A stretch of DNA of 64,000 nt from an uncultured Lachnospiraceae bacterium (GCA_910579685.1 CAJTVN010000001.1:62001-126000); one strand, 5' to 3'. Positions 6,545-16,003 are shown, counted from the stretch's first letter. Made by a program: numbers and translations. The notes: a model not told the origin generated them from the sequence alone.

Positions 6545-8167
6545 ATGGCAAAGGAAATCAAATATGGTGCAGACGCACGTGCCGCTCTTGAAGCAGGCGT
6601 AAATCAGTTGGCGGATACAGTCAGAGTAACATTGGGACCCAAAGGAAGGAACGTTGTCCTGGATAAGTCTTTCGGGGCACCCCTCATCACAAACGACGGC
6701 GTTACCATCGCAAAGGAGATCGAGCTGGAGGATGCGTTTGAGAACATGGGCGCCCAGCTTGTGAAGGAAGTGGCGACCAAGACAAACGATGTTGCGGGTG
6801 ACGGAACCACCACGGCTACGGTTCTGGCACAGGCTATGGTAAATGCCGGTATGAAGAATCTGGCGGCAGGAGCAAACCCGATTATCCTGAGAAAAGGCAT
6901 GAAGAAGGCGACGGACTGCGCAGTGGAAGCCATCGCACAGATGAGCTCCAAGGTAAACGGCAAGGAGCATATCGCAAGAGTTGCCGCTATCTCCGCAGGG
7001 GATGACGAGGTAGGCCAGCTGGTAGCGGACGCTATGGAGAAAGTTTCCGGCGACGGCGTCATCACCATTGAAGAGAGCAAGACCATGCTCACAGAGCTTG
7101 ACCTGGTGGAAGGTATGCAGTTTGACAGAGGTTACATTTCCGCATACATGGCAACCGATATGGACAAAATGGAAGCGGTTCTCGAGAATCCCTACATTCT
7201 GATCACTGACAAGAAGATTTCCAATATCCAGGAGATCCTTCCCCTGCTTGAGCAGGTGGTACAGTCCGGTGCGAAGCTTCTCATTATTGCGGAGGACGTT
7301 GAGGGAGAGGCTCTCACAACTCTTATCGTCAACAAGCTGCGCGGCACCTTCAACGTAGTTGCCGTGAAGGCTCCCGGTTATGGCGACAGAAGAAAGGCAA
7401 TGCTCGAGGATATCGCAATCCTGACAGGCGGTCAGGTGATCAGCGAGGAAGTCGGACTGGATCTGAAAGAGACCACGTTGGATCAGCTCGGACATGCGAA
7501 ATCCGTTAAGGTTCAGAAGGAGAACACGGTGATCGTTGACGGCGAGGGAGACAAGGAGGCAATCTCGGCGAGAATCAACCAGATCAAGGCGCAGATCGAG
7601 GAGACCACATCTGACTTTGACAAAGAGAAACTGCAGGAGAGACTTGCAAAGCTTGCAGGCGGCGTGGCTGTGATCCGTGTGGGCGCGGCTACCGAGACAG
7701 AGATGAAGGAAGCGAAGCTTCGTATGGAGGACGCTCTTGCCGCAACCAGAGCCGCGGTGGAAGAGGGTATCATCTGCGGAGGCGGAGCCGCTTATATCCA
7801 CGCATCCAAGGAAGTTGGCAAGCTGGCAGAAACCCTTGCCGGAGATGAGAAGACAGGCGCACAGCTCGTTCTCAAGGCTCTTGAATCCCCTCTGTTCCAC
7901 ATTGCGGCAAACGCAGGACTTGAGGGCAGCGTGATCATCAACAAGGTACGTGAATCCGAGATCGGCACAGGCTTTGATGTTCTCAAGGAAGAATATGTGG
8001 ATATGGTGGCAGCCGGTATCCTGGATCCTGCAAAGGTGACAAGAAGCGCTCTTCAGAACGCTACAAGCGTTGCGTCCACGCTTCTTACCACAGAGTCCGT
8101 TGTGGCAAACATTAAGGAGGACGCACCCGCAATGCCTGCAGGCGGCGGAATGGGCGGTATGATGTAA
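6545..8167 (+). CDS. groEL: Chaperonin GroEL (Hsp60)
   Basis: A 540-residue ATP-dependent chaperonin subunit that forms the 14-mer folding chamber. Typical blocks are seen: RVTLGPKGRNVVLDKSFGAP, the ATP-binding GDGTTTATVLA, VEGMQFDRGYISAYMATD and the C-terminal GGM repeat (GGGMGGMM). Length and termini are normal. AGAAGGAGG lies upstream of the ATG. A very long open frame on the opposite strand across this gene is a codon-bias shadow and was not called. Confidence 0.99.
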   Translation: MAKEIKYGADARAALEAGVNQLADTVRVTLGPKGRNVVLDKSFGAPLITNDGVTIAKEIELEDAFENMGAQLVKEVATKTNDVAGDGTTTATVLAQAMVNAGMKNLAAGANPIILRKGMKKATDCAVEAIAQMSSKVNGKEHIARVAAISAGDDEVGQLVADAMEKVSGDGVITIEESKTMLTELDLVEGMQFDRGYISAYMATDMDKMEAVLENPYILITDKKISNIQEILPLLEQVVQSGAKLLIIAEDVEGEALTTLIVNKLRGTFNVVAVKAPGYGDRRKAMLEDIAILTGGQVISEEVGLDLKETTLDQLGHAKSVKVQKENTVIVDGEGDKEAISARINQIKAQIEETTSDFDKEKLQERLAKLAGGVAVIRVGAATETEMKEAKLRMEDALAATRAAVEEGIICGGGAAYIHASKEVGKLAETLAGDEKTGAQLVLKALESPLFHIAANAGLEGSVIINKVRESEIGTGFDVLKEEYVDMVAAGILDPAKVTRSALQNATSVASTLLTTESVVANIKEDAPAMPAGGGMGGMM

Positions 8168-8222
8168 GGAAAGCCGGCGGCGGGATTTCCGTCTCGGGTC
8201 TGCGAAAATTAATATAATTCTA

Positions 8223-8253
8223 TTGTAAAAAGATCGGGCAGGTATGCTATAAT
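8223..8253 (+). promoter_or_regulatory. Putative promoter of the ABC exporter operon
   Basis: A perfect extended -10 (TGC then TATAAT, 8245-8253) lies 63 bases before the first ABC gene. The best -35 is TTGTAA at 8223-8228 with a long 19-base spacer, which suits an extended -10 promoter. The -10 box lies in the centre of an inverted repeat described separately. Confidence 0.55.
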
Positions 8254-8269
8254 AAAAGGCGTACCTGCC
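8237..8269 (+). repeat. Inverted repeat enclosing the -10 box (possible operator)
   Basis: GGCAGGTATGC (8237-8247) and GCGTACCTGCC (8259-8269) pair over 11 positions with a single G-T wobble, separated by 11 bases that contain TATAAT. The arms are about 22 bases apart centre to centre, two helical turns, which suits a dimeric repressor covering the promoter. It could instead be a groESL terminator, but there is no run of Ts after it. Confidence 0.6.
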
Positions 8270-8315
8270 TGTTTGACGTATTTGCGGCAGGGGATCTTTC
8301 TTTGGGAGAAAAGCG

Positions 8316-10058
8316 ATGAGAGGACTTCTGAAATACATAAAGCCATACGGCTTCTATATGCTTCTGACACTCTGCCTGAAATTCACGGCAGCGCTCATGG
8401 ATCTGCTGATCCCTTCCCTGCTGGCGAAGATTATTGATGACATTGTCCCACGGCAGGATATACAGATGATCTTCGTATGGGGCGGCGTGATGCTTCTTTG
8501 TGCGGTTGTCTCCATCACCACAAACGTGACGGCAAACCGCATGGCGGAGGTTTCGGCAGGGGGTATGACAAGGGCGGTCCGTCATGACCTTTTTTCCAGA
8601 ATCACCTATCTGAACGCAGGCCAGCTGGACGATTTTACCATTCCTTCCGTGGTCTCGAGGCTTACCTCAGACACCTACAACGTGAACCGGATGCTTTCCA
8701 GGATGCAGCGCATCGGGGTCAGAGGGCCGATTCTCCTGATCGGAGGAATCGTGATTACCATGACCATGGATCCAAAGCTTACGCTGGTGCTGGTGGCGTC
8801 CCTTCCGGTGATTCTGCTGATCGTTGTGCTGATCACGGGAAAGAGCGTAAAGATTTACGAACGGCAGCAGAACATGCTGGACGACATGGTGCGGGTGATC
8901 CGGGAGAATATTACCGGCGTGCGGGTGATCCGGGCCCTCTCCAAAACAGAGTATGAGAGAAAACGGTTTGACCAGGTAAACGAAAGCCTTGCGGAGACGG
9001 AGCGCCGGGCAGGCAGCGTTTCCGCAGCCAGCAATCCGGCCACCACTCTGGTCCTGAATCTTGGGCTTACCCTGGTGATTCTCGTGGGCGCTTTTCTGGT
9101 GCAGTCGGGAGAGAGCGGCCCCGGGACGATCATTGCCTTCCTCAGTTATTTTACGATTATTTTAAACGCAATGCTTGGAATTACCAGGATTTTTATCATG
9201 TGCTCCAAGGGACTGGCCTCGGCAAGACGAATCACGCAGGTGCTGGAAGCGCCGGAGAATATGCGGATTCTCGCAGGAGAGGAGCCGGATCATGGGCAGG
9301 GAGATTGCCACGTGGAGTTTCGGAATGTCTCCTTCTCCTATCTCCACCGCAGGGATAATCTTTCGAACATCAGCTTTGCCCTGAAAAAGGGGGAGGTTCT
9401 GGGAATCATCGGACCCACGGGAAGCGGCAAAAGCACAATCGTCAATCTTTTGCTCCGTTTCTATGATGCGGACGAGGGGAAGATCCTGATTGAGGGGAGG
9501 GATATCCGCACCATTCCTCTTTCGGAATTGCGAAAGCGGTTCGGGGTGGTCTTTCAGAACGATTATCTGATGGCGGAATCCATTGAGAAGAACATTGACT
9601 ATTTCAGAGGGCTTTCCGGGAAAGAGATCGAGAAGGCGGCCGTCCTGGCCAGGGCCCAGGAGTTCATAAAGGGCAAAAAGGGTGAGATGGGAGCGGATGT
9701 TGCCGTGAGGGGAAATAACTTAAGCGGCGGGCAGAAGCAGCGTATTATGATCGCAAGGGCTCTGGCGGCAAAGCCGGAAATCCTGATTCTTGATGATGCG
9801 TCCTCCGCCCTTGATTACCGCACGGACGCCCTGTTCCGTAAGGCGCTTCGGGAAAACTTTGAAGATACCACCATCGTGATGATCGCCCAGCGCATCAGCT
9901 CCCTTAAGGGAGCCGATCACATCCTGGTGATGGAGGAAGGGAAGTGCATTGGCTACGGGACGCACAGGGAGCTGCTGGAGGGATGCGGGCAGTACCGGCA
10001 GATCTATGAGCTGCAGATGGGAAGTATGGATGGGAAGGAACAACGGGGATCAAGATGA
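8316..10058 (+). CDS. ABC exporter half-transporter, subunit with degenerate catalytic site
   Basis: A 580-residue half-transporter with an N-terminal six-helix membrane domain (about 10-300) and a nucleotide-binding domain (about 330-570). Walker A is GPTGSGKST (366-374), the signature LSGGQ (469-473) is canonical, but Walker B ends ILILDD so the catalytic Glu is Asp494, and the switch His is Gln525 (IAQRIS). Its own ATP site is therefore non-hydrolytic, while it supplies a good signature to its partner. This is the pattern of heterodimeric multidrug-type exporters such as BmrC/BmrD, LmrC/LmrD and TM287/288. It overlaps the next gene by 4 bases (ATGA). The substrate cannot be read from the sequence. 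Confidence 0.93.
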   Translation: MRGLLKYIKPYGFYMLLTLCLKFTAALMDLLIPSLLAKIIDDIVPRQDIQMIFVWGGVMLLCAVVSITTNVTANRMAEVSAGGMTRAVRHDLFSRITYLNAGQLDDFTIPSVVSRLTSDTYNVNRMLSRMQRIGVRGPILLIGGIVITMTMDPKLTLVLVASLPVILLIVVLITGKSVKIYERQQNMLDDMVRVIRENITGVRVIRALSKTEYERKRFDQVNESLAETERRAGSVSAASNPATTLVLNLGLTLVILVGAFLVQSGESGPGTIIAFLSYFTIILNAMLGITRIFIMCSKGLASARRITQVLEAPENMRILAGEEPDHGQGDCHVEFRNVSFSYLHRRDNLSNISFALKKGEVLGIIGPTGSGKSTIVNLLLRFYDADEGKILIEGRDIRTIPLSELRKRFGVVFQNDYLMAESIEKNIDYFRGLSGKEIEKAAVLARAQEFIKGKKGEMGADVAVRGNNLSGGQKQRIMIARALAAKPEILILDDASSALDYRTDALFRKALRENFEDTTIVMIAQRISSLKGADHILVMEEGKCIGYGTHRELLEGCGQYRQIYELQMGSMDGKEQRGSR

Positions 10059-11809
10059 AAAGAGCGCCGAAAAAATATCTGTTGATTCGATTGTGGAATT
10101 ATCTGGGGAAGCACAGGCTGCTTCTCACCGCCGGAGCCGTATTTATGCTGCTTTCCAATATTTTGTCCCTTGTCGGGCCGAAGCTCTCCGGAAAGGCAAT
10201 CGATGCGATCGGTACCAGGGCGGGCGGAGTGGATTTTGAGAGAGTGTTTTACCATGTGGGCCTGATGGCGGCCTTTTATCTTCTCTCCGCGGTTTTTTCC
10301 TATCTTCTCTCCCTGCTTACCATACGGCTTACCAGGAACGTGATCTATCAGATGCGCAGGGATGTTTTTGAGAACCTTCTGCGGCTTCCGGTTTCCTTTT
10401 TTGACAAATACCAGACAGGGGATATTATCAGCGTGGTGTCCTATGACGTGGATACCGTGAACCAGTCTCTTGCGGGAGACTTCCTTCAAATTCTGCAGAG
10501 CGTGATCACGGTTTTGTTTTCCCTGGTGATGATGCTTTCCATTGCGCCGGTGATGGTTCTGATCTTTGCGGTGACAATTCCGGCTTCCGTCCTTGTCACA
10601 CGGTTTGTGACCAGCCGTTCCCGCCCGCTCTACCGGGTGCGCTCAAAGAAGCTTGGGGAGCTGAACGGCTTTGTGGAGGAGATGTTGAACGGCCAGAAGA
10701 CCACCAGGGCTTACGGAAGAGAGCGGGAGGTGATCGCCGCCTTTGACGGGAAAAACGGCGAGGCCGTGGATGCAAACACCAGGGCGGAGTACTACGGGAC
10801 GCTCTCAGGGCCTTCGGTGAATTTTATGAACAATGTATCGCTTGCGCTGATCAGCGTTTTTGGCTCCCTGCTCTATTTAAACGGCGGAATCGGGCTGGGC
10901 GACGTTTCATCCTTTGTGCAGTACTCCAGAAAGTTTTCCGGGCCCATCAATGAGACGGCCAACATTATCGGGGAGCTGCAGTCGGCCTTTGCGGCGGCGG
11001 AGCGGGTATTTCGGCTGATTGACGAGCTGCCCGAGAAGCCGGATATGGACTGCGCCAAGGTTCTTGAGGAGGTGTACGGGGATGTGCTCTTCGAGAATGT
11101 CTCCTTCTCCTACCAGGAAGGACAGAAGATTCTAAGCGACTTCAGCCTGAGGGCCCTGCCGGGCCAGCAGATCGCCATTGTGGGGCCCACGGGGGCAGGA
11201 AAGACCACGGTGATCAATCTCCTGATGCGGTTTTATGATGCGCAGTCAGGGGCTATCCTGCTGGATGGAGAGGACATTTACCGCATCAAAAGGGAGAGTC
11301 TTCGGGAATCCTTTTCCATGGTGCTGCAGGATACCTGGCTGTTTCAGGGAACCGTTTACGAGAATCTTGTCTACGGCAACGAGGATATTCCCATGGAACG
11401 GGTGGTGGAGGCGGCGAAAGCGGCGGAGATCCATTCCTATATCATGAGCCTTCCGAAAGGGTATGACACGGTGCTCAGCGATAACGGGGTTCATATTTCA
11501 AAGGGACAGAGACAGCTCCTTACCATTGCGAGAGCCATGCTCTCCAACGCCCATATGCTGATCCTGGACGAGGCCACCTCCAATGTGGATACCCGCACGG
11601 AGATACAGATACAGACCGCCATGAGAAAGCTTATGGAGAACAAGACCTGCTTTGTCATTGCCCACAGGCTCTCCACCATCCAGAATGCGGACAGGATCCT
11701 GGTGGTGAAGGACGGAACCATAATGGAGCAGGGGACTCACAGGGAGCTCCTTGACAGGAAGGGGTTTTACTGCGAGCTTTATGAGGCGCAGTTTGAGGGG
11801 GAGGATTGA
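10055..11809 (+). CDS. ABC exporter half-transporter, catalytic subunit
   Basis: The 584-residue partner of the preceding gene, with membrane domain (about 15-310) and nucleotide-binding domain (about 340-575). Walker A is GPTGAGKTT (377-385), Walker B LILDEA carries catalytic Glu506, and the H-loop His537 (IAHRLS) is intact. The signature motif is degenerate: ISKGQ (491-495) instead of LSGGQ. Together the pair forms one complete ATP site (this Walker A/B with the partner's LSGGQ) and one defective site. The start ATG overlaps the upstream stop by 4 bases, indicating coupled translation and equal dosage. A drug, lipid or peptide exporter role is likely; no peptidase C39 domain or biosynthetic gene is nearby. 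Confidence 0.93.
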   Translation: MKRAPKKYLLIRLWNYLGKHRLLLTAGAVFMLLSNILSLVGPKLSGKAIDAIGTRAGGVDFERVFYHVGLMAAFYLLSAVFSYLLSLLTIRLTRNVIYQMRRDVFENLLRLPVSFFDKYQTGDIISVVSYDVDTVNQSLAGDFLQILQSVITVLFSLVMMLSIAPVMVLIFAVTIPASVLVTRFVTSRSRPLYRVRSKKLGELNGFVEEMLNGQKTTRAYGREREVIAAFDGKNGEAVDANTRAEYYGTLSGPSVNFMNNVSLALISVFGSLLYLNGGIGLGDVSSFVQYSRKFSGPINETANIIGELQSAFAAAERVFRLIDELPEKPDMDCAKVLEEVYGDVLFENVSFSYQEGQKILSDFSLRALPGQQIAIVGPTGAGKTTVINLLMRFYDAQSGAILLDGEDIYRIKRESLRESFSMVLQDTWLFQGTVYENLVYGNEDIPMERVVEAAKAAEIHSYIMSLPKGYDTVLSDNGVHISKGQRQLLTIARAMLSNAHMLILDEATSNVDTRTEIQIQTAMRKLMENKTCFVIAHRLSTIQNADRILVVKDGTIMEQGTHRELLDRKGFYCELYEAQFEGED

Positions 11810-11821
11810 GACTGGGAAATC

Positions 11822-11850
11822 TTGCATGGATCTGTTACTTATGTTACTAT
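11822..11850 (+). promoter_or_regulatory. Putative promoter of the sugar transferase gene
   Basis: TTGCAT (11822-11827), a 17-base spacer and TACTAT (11845-11850), with TG one base before the -10. A short 7-bp inverted repeat ATGATGC/GCATCAT (11858-11881) follows in the leader. Confidence 0.6.
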
Positions 11851-11904
11851 GATAGAAATGATGCAGATAATCAGGCATCATTCATGAAGGAGCGCAGCTA
11901 GAAT

Positions 11905-13323
11905 ATGTATCAGAGAAAAACAGGATTGCAAAGCTTGGTGGTTTTGGCATTGGACTGTATCTGTATCACGGTCAGCCTGATCCTGGCCAACTATATCAGA
12001 AACGGAAGACTGTTTGGAAGTGACAATGAGCGCATGGATTTCGGCATGCTTCTTGTGGCCTGCCTTACGGTCTATCTTGCCATGAACCTTTTGCGGAACA
12101 CCAACCGGAACATGTTCCTAAGGGGGCCTCTGCATGAGATCGTGCATATCGTTCAGAGCAATGTGTTTCTGTTTGGCGGTGCGGCAGTGATCCTGTACTT
12201 CTTAAGCCTTTTGGACGCATATTCCCGTCTGGTGTTTCTTTTCTTTGTTCTGATTGACTGCGTATTGATGTTCGTGGTTCACCAGCTCTGGAAAAAAATG
12301 CTGCCGGCCCTCTATCGGCGCTTCTGGGAGACGAGAAAGCTGCTGATCGTGGCGGACGGGGCCTTTGCAAAGGATCTGGTGCACGATTTGAAGAACATGA
12401 AGGATTTCAGCTATGAGCTTACCGGGATCGCTCTTCTTGACATGAAGGAGACGCCGGAGATTTTTGAGGGAATGCCCGTAGTTTCGGACAAAAGAAGGCT
12501 TGTGGAATATTGCAGGGGTGCTTCCCTGGATGAGGTAATTATTGCGGTAAGCGGGGGATCGAAGAAAGAGATCCTTGCGGATATGGAAGTCCTTGCAGAT
12601 ATGGGAATCACCATTCACTATCAGATTCCGGTTCCGGAATTAAACGGGGCGAGGCAGAAGGTGCTCTCGCAGTTTGGCCGCTTTTATACCGTGACCTATG
12701 CCAACCGGGTCGCTCCCGTGGGCCAGCTTTTGCTAAAGCGGCTTCTCGACTTGTGCGGGGCAGTGGTTGGATGCGTGGTTCTCGGGCTTCTTACGGTTGT
12801 CGTGGGTCCTCTGATCAAACTGGAATCGCCGGGGCCCGTGTTCTTTTCTCAGAAGAGGGTGGGGCGCAACGGGCGTATATTCAAGATGTACAAATTCCGT
12901 TCCATGTATGCGGATGCGGAGGAGCGCAAGAAAGAGCTTATGGATCAGAATGAGATGAACGGGCTGATGTTCAAGATGGAAAACGATCCCCGGATCACCA
13001 AAATAGGGCGCTTTATGAGAAAGACAAGCCTGGACGAGTTCCCTCAGTTTATCAACATTTTAAAGAGCGATATGTCCCTCGTGGGAACGAGGCCGCCAAC
13101 CCTGGATGAGTTTGCCAAGTACAGCCCCAACCACAAGAAGCGCCTGAGCTTCCGGCCGGGACTTACGGGCATGTGGCAGATCAGCGGCAGAAGCGATATC
13201 ACGGACTTTGAGGAAATCGTCCGGATGGACGTGGAATATATTGACAACTGGTCTTTTATGCTGGATGTGAAGATACTGCTTAAGACCTTTCTTGCCGTGT
13301 TTACGGGAAGCGGGGCGAAATAA
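11905..13323 (+). CDS. Undecaprenyl-phosphate sugar phosphotransferase (exopolysaccharide priming)
   Basis: A 472-residue polyprenyl glycosylphosphotransferase of the WbaP/WcaJ type, which moves a sugar-1-phosphate from a nucleotide sugar to undecaprenyl phosphate at the membrane and so starts exopolysaccharide or capsule synthesis. Four N-terminal membrane segments (about 10-30, 47-65, 85-103, 107-127), a CoA-binding-like Rossmann region (about 145-245), a fifth hydrophobic segment (about 275-300) and the catalytic bacterial transferase domain are visible. The catalytic domain has SPGPVFFSQKRVGRNG, KFRSM (330-334), KTSLDEFPQ, SLVGTRPPT and RPGLTGMWQISGR. manC and ugd lie downstream and would supply GDP-mannose and UDP-glucuronate. 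The sugar specificity is not evident. The ribosome site AAGGAG lies 12 bases from the ATG, a little far. Confidence 0.93.
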   Translation: MYQRKTGLQSLVVLALDCICITVSLILANYIRNGRLFGSDNERMDFGMLLVACLTVYLAMNLLRNTNRNMFLRGPLHEIVHIVQSNVFLFGGAAVILYFLSLLDAYSRLVFLFFVLIDCVLMFVVHQLWKKMLPALYRRFWETRKLLIVADGAFAKDLVHDLKNMKDFSYELTGIALLDMKETPEIFEGMPVVSDKRRLVEYCRGASLDEVIIAVSGGSKKEILADMEVLADMGITIHYQIPVPELNGARQKVLSQFGRFYTVTYANRVAPVGQLLLKRLLDLCGAVVGCVVLGLLTVVVGPLIKLESPGPVFFSQKRVGRNGRIFKMYKFRSMYADAEERKKELMDQNEMNGLMFKMENDPRITKIGRFMRKTSLDEFPQFINILKSDMSLVGTRPPTLDEFAKYSPNHKKRLSFRPGLTGMWQISGRSDITDFEEIVRMDVEYIDNWSFMLDVKILLKTFLAVFTGSGAK

Positions 13324-13347
13324 TTGTGCGCATGAAGGAGGAAGTTC

Positions 13348-14586
13348 ATGCCAAGATACGATAATTTATCAGAGGAATTACAGGAAAGAATCCGCAGGGA
13401 TCGAAAAAACCATCTGGAAAATCCGTTTGCCTTTCGGGACGAGAATGTGCTCCGGCGGAGAATGGATCACGACAGGGCCAACTTGTGGCGGCCCGCCTTT
13501 GTGCGGGATTCCGAGAAGATCATGCATATTCCCTATTACAACCGCTATGCTGACAAAACCCAGGTCTTTTCCCTTTACAGGAATGATGATATTTCCAGGC
13601 GTTCCCAGCATGTGCAGCTGGTGGCCCGGATTGCCAGAAATATCGGAAGCGTCCTTGGGCTGAACACGGACCTGATCGAGGCCATTGCCCTGGGACATGA
13701 TATCGGGCATACTCCTTTTGGGCATCCGGGGGAGCGGATGCTGGGGGAGCTGTATTTTGAGAGCACGGGAAGGTATTTCAACCACAATATTCACAGCGCA
13801 AGAGTGCTGGATACGATTTTCCCCCTGAACCTGAGCATGCAGACCCTGGACGGGATCATCTGCCACAACGGGGAGCTGGAGCTTGCCGAGTACCGGCCGG
13901 GCCGCTATGGTGATTTTGCGGGATTTGACCGGAAGATGGAGAACTGCTACATACGCAAGGGAGCGGTAAAAGAGCTGGTTCCCGCAACTTTGGAGGGATG
14001 CGTGGTCCGGGTATCGGATATTATCGCCTATCTGGGAAAGGACAGGCAGGATGCGCTGAAGCTTGGGCTGTACGAGGAGACCTCCGAAAACAGCGGGAAT
14101 GCGAAGAGAGGCATCGGTACCACCAATGCGGAGATCATCAACAATATGACCGTGAACCTCATAGAAAACAGCTACGGCAAAGATTATCTCAAGATGGATC
14201 CGGATTATTTTGAGGCCTTTAAGAGCAGTAAGAAGGAAAACTATGAGAGGATCTACGGAAACAGCAAGCTGGAGCGGGTGTACAACGAGCAGATCCATCC
14301 CATGTTCGAGGAGGTTTATCGAAAGCTCCTCAGGGATATGAGGCGCCATGAGAAAAGTTCTGTGATCTATACCCATCACATAAATTATATCCGGGGCCTT
14401 ACCCGGTATTATTCCGATCTGGCCTATGAGGAGTGCCGGGCGGAGGATATCGTGGTGGATTATATGGCCAGCATGACGGACGATTACTTTGTGGATCTGT
14501 ATCATTATCTTTTCCCCAGGGGAAAATACAGGGTGGATTACATCGGCTATTTCGACCGTGCAGAGGACGGGCGGCCGAAAGAGTAA
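13348..14586 (+). CDS. dgt: Deoxyguanosinetriphosphate triphosphohydrolase-like HD protein
   Basis: A 412-residue metal-dependent HD-superfamily phosphohydrolase of the dGTPase-like group, which cleaves dNTPs to nucleoside and triphosphate. The N-terminal RRSQHVQLVARIAR gives His88, and ALGHDIGHTPFGHPGE (about 115-128) gives the His-Asp metal pair His117/Asp118 and following histidines. The length fits the clostridial type. GAAGGAGGAAG precedes the ATG. It lies between two exopolysaccharide precursor genes with short gaps (24 and 22 bases), which probably reflects operon sharing rather than a common pathway. Substrate preference (dGTP or other dNTP) cannot be read. Confidence 0.88.
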   Translation: MPRYDNLSEELQERIRRDRKNHLENPFAFRDENVLRRRMDHDRANLWRPAFVRDSEKIMHIPYYNRYADKTQVFSLYRNDDISRRSQHVQLVARIARNIGSVLGLNTDLIEAIALGHDIGHTPFGHPGERMLGELYFESTGRYFNHNIHSARVLDTIFPLNLSMQTLDGIICHNGELELAEYRPGRYGDFAGFDRKMENCYIRKGAVKELVPATLEGCVVRVSDIIAYLGKDRQDALKLGLYEETSENSGNAKRGIGTTNAEIINNMTVNLIENSYGKDYLKMDPDYFEAFKSSKKENYERIYGNSKLERVYNEQIHPMFEEVYRKLLRDMRRHEKSSVIYTHHINYIRGLTRYYSDLAYEECRAEDIVVDYMASMTDDYFVDLYHYLFPRGKYRVDYIGYFDRAEDGRPKE

Positions 14587-14608
14587 AAGGAAGAAAAGGA
14601 GAAGTTCT

Positions 14609-15931
14609 ATGAATATCATCTTGCTTTCAGGGGGGAGCGGAAAGCGTCTGTGGCCTTTGTCCAACGATATCCGTTCCAAGCAGTTTATCAAAATTTTCAG
14701 AACCGGATGCGGGGAATACGAATCCATGGTACAGCGCATTTACGGGCAGATCCGCAGAGTGGATCCCAAGGCCACGGTCACGGTGGCAACCTCCAAGTCC
14801 CAGGTATCCTCGCTCCACAACCAGCTTGGGGAGGAGGTCAGTATCTGCGTGGAGCCCTGCAGGCGGGATACCTTCCCGGCCATTGTCCTTGCGACGGCTT
14901 ATCTGCAGGACGTGCTTGGAGTGAGTGAGAAGGAGCCCGTGGTGGTCTGCCCGGTGGATCCATATGTGGAGGACGATTATTTTGAGGCGGTAAAGAAGCT
15001 CTCCGAGCTTGCCGGACAGGGTGAGAGCAATCTGGTGCTTATGGGAATCGAGCCCACCTATCCAAGCGAAAAATACGGCTATGTGATTCCCGAACAGAAG
15101 GGGGCGCTCAGCCGGGTTGCCACCTTTAAGGAAAAGCCGGATGTAAGGACGGCGGAAGAATACATCAGCCAGGGCGCTTTGTGGAACGGAGGTGTCTTTG
15201 CCTACCGGCTGGGGTACGTGCTCTCCAAGGCGCACGAGCTCATTGATTTCGTGGGATATCAGGATCTGTATGATAACTATCGAACGCTGAACAAGATCAG
15301 CTTTGACTATGCGGTGGTGGAAAAGGAAAGCCGGATTTCCGTGATGCGCTTCGGGGGAAGCTGGAAGGATCTGGGAACCTGGAATACGCTGACCGAGGCC
15401 ATGGAGGAGCCCTCCATCGGAAAAGCCATCCTGAACGATAACTGCGAGAATGTCCACGTGGTAAACGAGCTGGACGTGCCGGTACTGTGCATGGGGCTTA
15501 AGAATGCGGTGGTATGCGCCAGTGCGGAGGGAATTCTTGTCTCGGACAAGGAGCAGTCCAGCCATATCAAGCCCTACGTGGATGAGATCAGCCAGCAGAT
15601 CATGTTTGCGGATAAGTCCTGGGGAAGCTTTCGCGTGCTGGACGTGGAGGATGAGAGCATGACCATTAAGGTCACGCTGAATCCGGGCCACAGGATGAAT
15701 TACCACAGCCACGAGAGAAGGGACGAGGTATGGACGGTCATTTCCGGAAGAGGAAGGGCCATTCTGGACGAAAGGGAGCAGGAAATCGCAGCCGGGGATG
15801 TGCTTCGTATGAATGCGGGCTGCAGACATATGGTGATTGCGCAGACAGAGCTTAAGATGATCGAGGTTCAGCTTGGACGGGAGATCAATGTTCATGACAA
15901 GATCAAGCATGCGTTTCCCGAAAAGGCATAG
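14609..15931 (+). CDS. manC: Mannose-1-phosphate guanylyltransferase with C-terminal cupin
   Basis: A 440-residue enzyme that makes GDP-mannose from mannose-1-phosphate and GTP. The nucleotidyltransferase domain opens with LLSGGSGKRLWPLSND, followed by FKEKPD and LWNGGVFAYR. From about residue 365 there is a type II mannose-6-phosphate-isomerase-like cupin (NPGHRMNYHSHERRDEVW, then SGRGRAILD), so the isomerase step may also be catalysed. I chose the ATG at 14609, 5 bases after AGGAGAAG; the frame is open upstream but overlaps dgt. It is followed after 72 bases by ugd. GDP-mannose would feed glycans begun by the upstream priming transferase. Confidence 0.93.
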   Translation: MNIILLSGGSGKRLWPLSNDIRSKQFIKIFRTGCGEYESMVQRIYGQIRRVDPKATVTVATSKSQVSSLHNQLGEEVSICVEPCRRDTFPAIVLATAYLQDVLGVSEKEPVVVCPVDPYVEDDYFEAVKKLSELAGQGESNLVLMGIEPTYPSEKYGYVIPEQKGALSRVATFKEKPDVRTAEEYISQGALWNGGVFAYRLGYVLSKAHELIDFVGYQDLYDNYRTLNKISFDYAVVEKESRISVMRFGGSWKDLGTWNTLTEAMEEPSIGKAILNDNCENVHVVNELDVPVLCMGLKNAVVCASAEGILVSDKEQSSHIKPYVDEISQQIMFADKSWGSFRVLDVEDESMTIKVTLNPGHRMNYHSHERRDEVWTVISGRGRAILDEREQEIAAGDVLRMNAGCRHMVIAQTELKMIEVQLGREINVHDKIKHAFPEKA

Positions 15932-16003
15932 CGTCTGAATGCCGTTGATGTGAAAAGCAAAAGTAAATTCGTAATATAAAACAGAGAAAGGAATGATACG
16001 GAG

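Noticed and set aside
8237..8269. Reading the inverted repeat only as the groESL terminator
   Set aside because: No T-run follows, and the loop holds a perfect -10 box spaced for the next operon. A promoter-operator reading is preferred, but the terminator option is not fully excluded.
6518..8338. A 606-codon open frame on the minus strand across groEL
   Set aside because: It is the antisense shadow of a strongly codon-biased gene; the plus-strand GroEL motifs are unambiguous and no ribosome site or homology supports the antisense frame.
13378..14739. A 453-codon minus-strand frame opposite dgt
   Set aside because: dgt has intact HD motifs and a good ribosome site; the antisense frame has neither.
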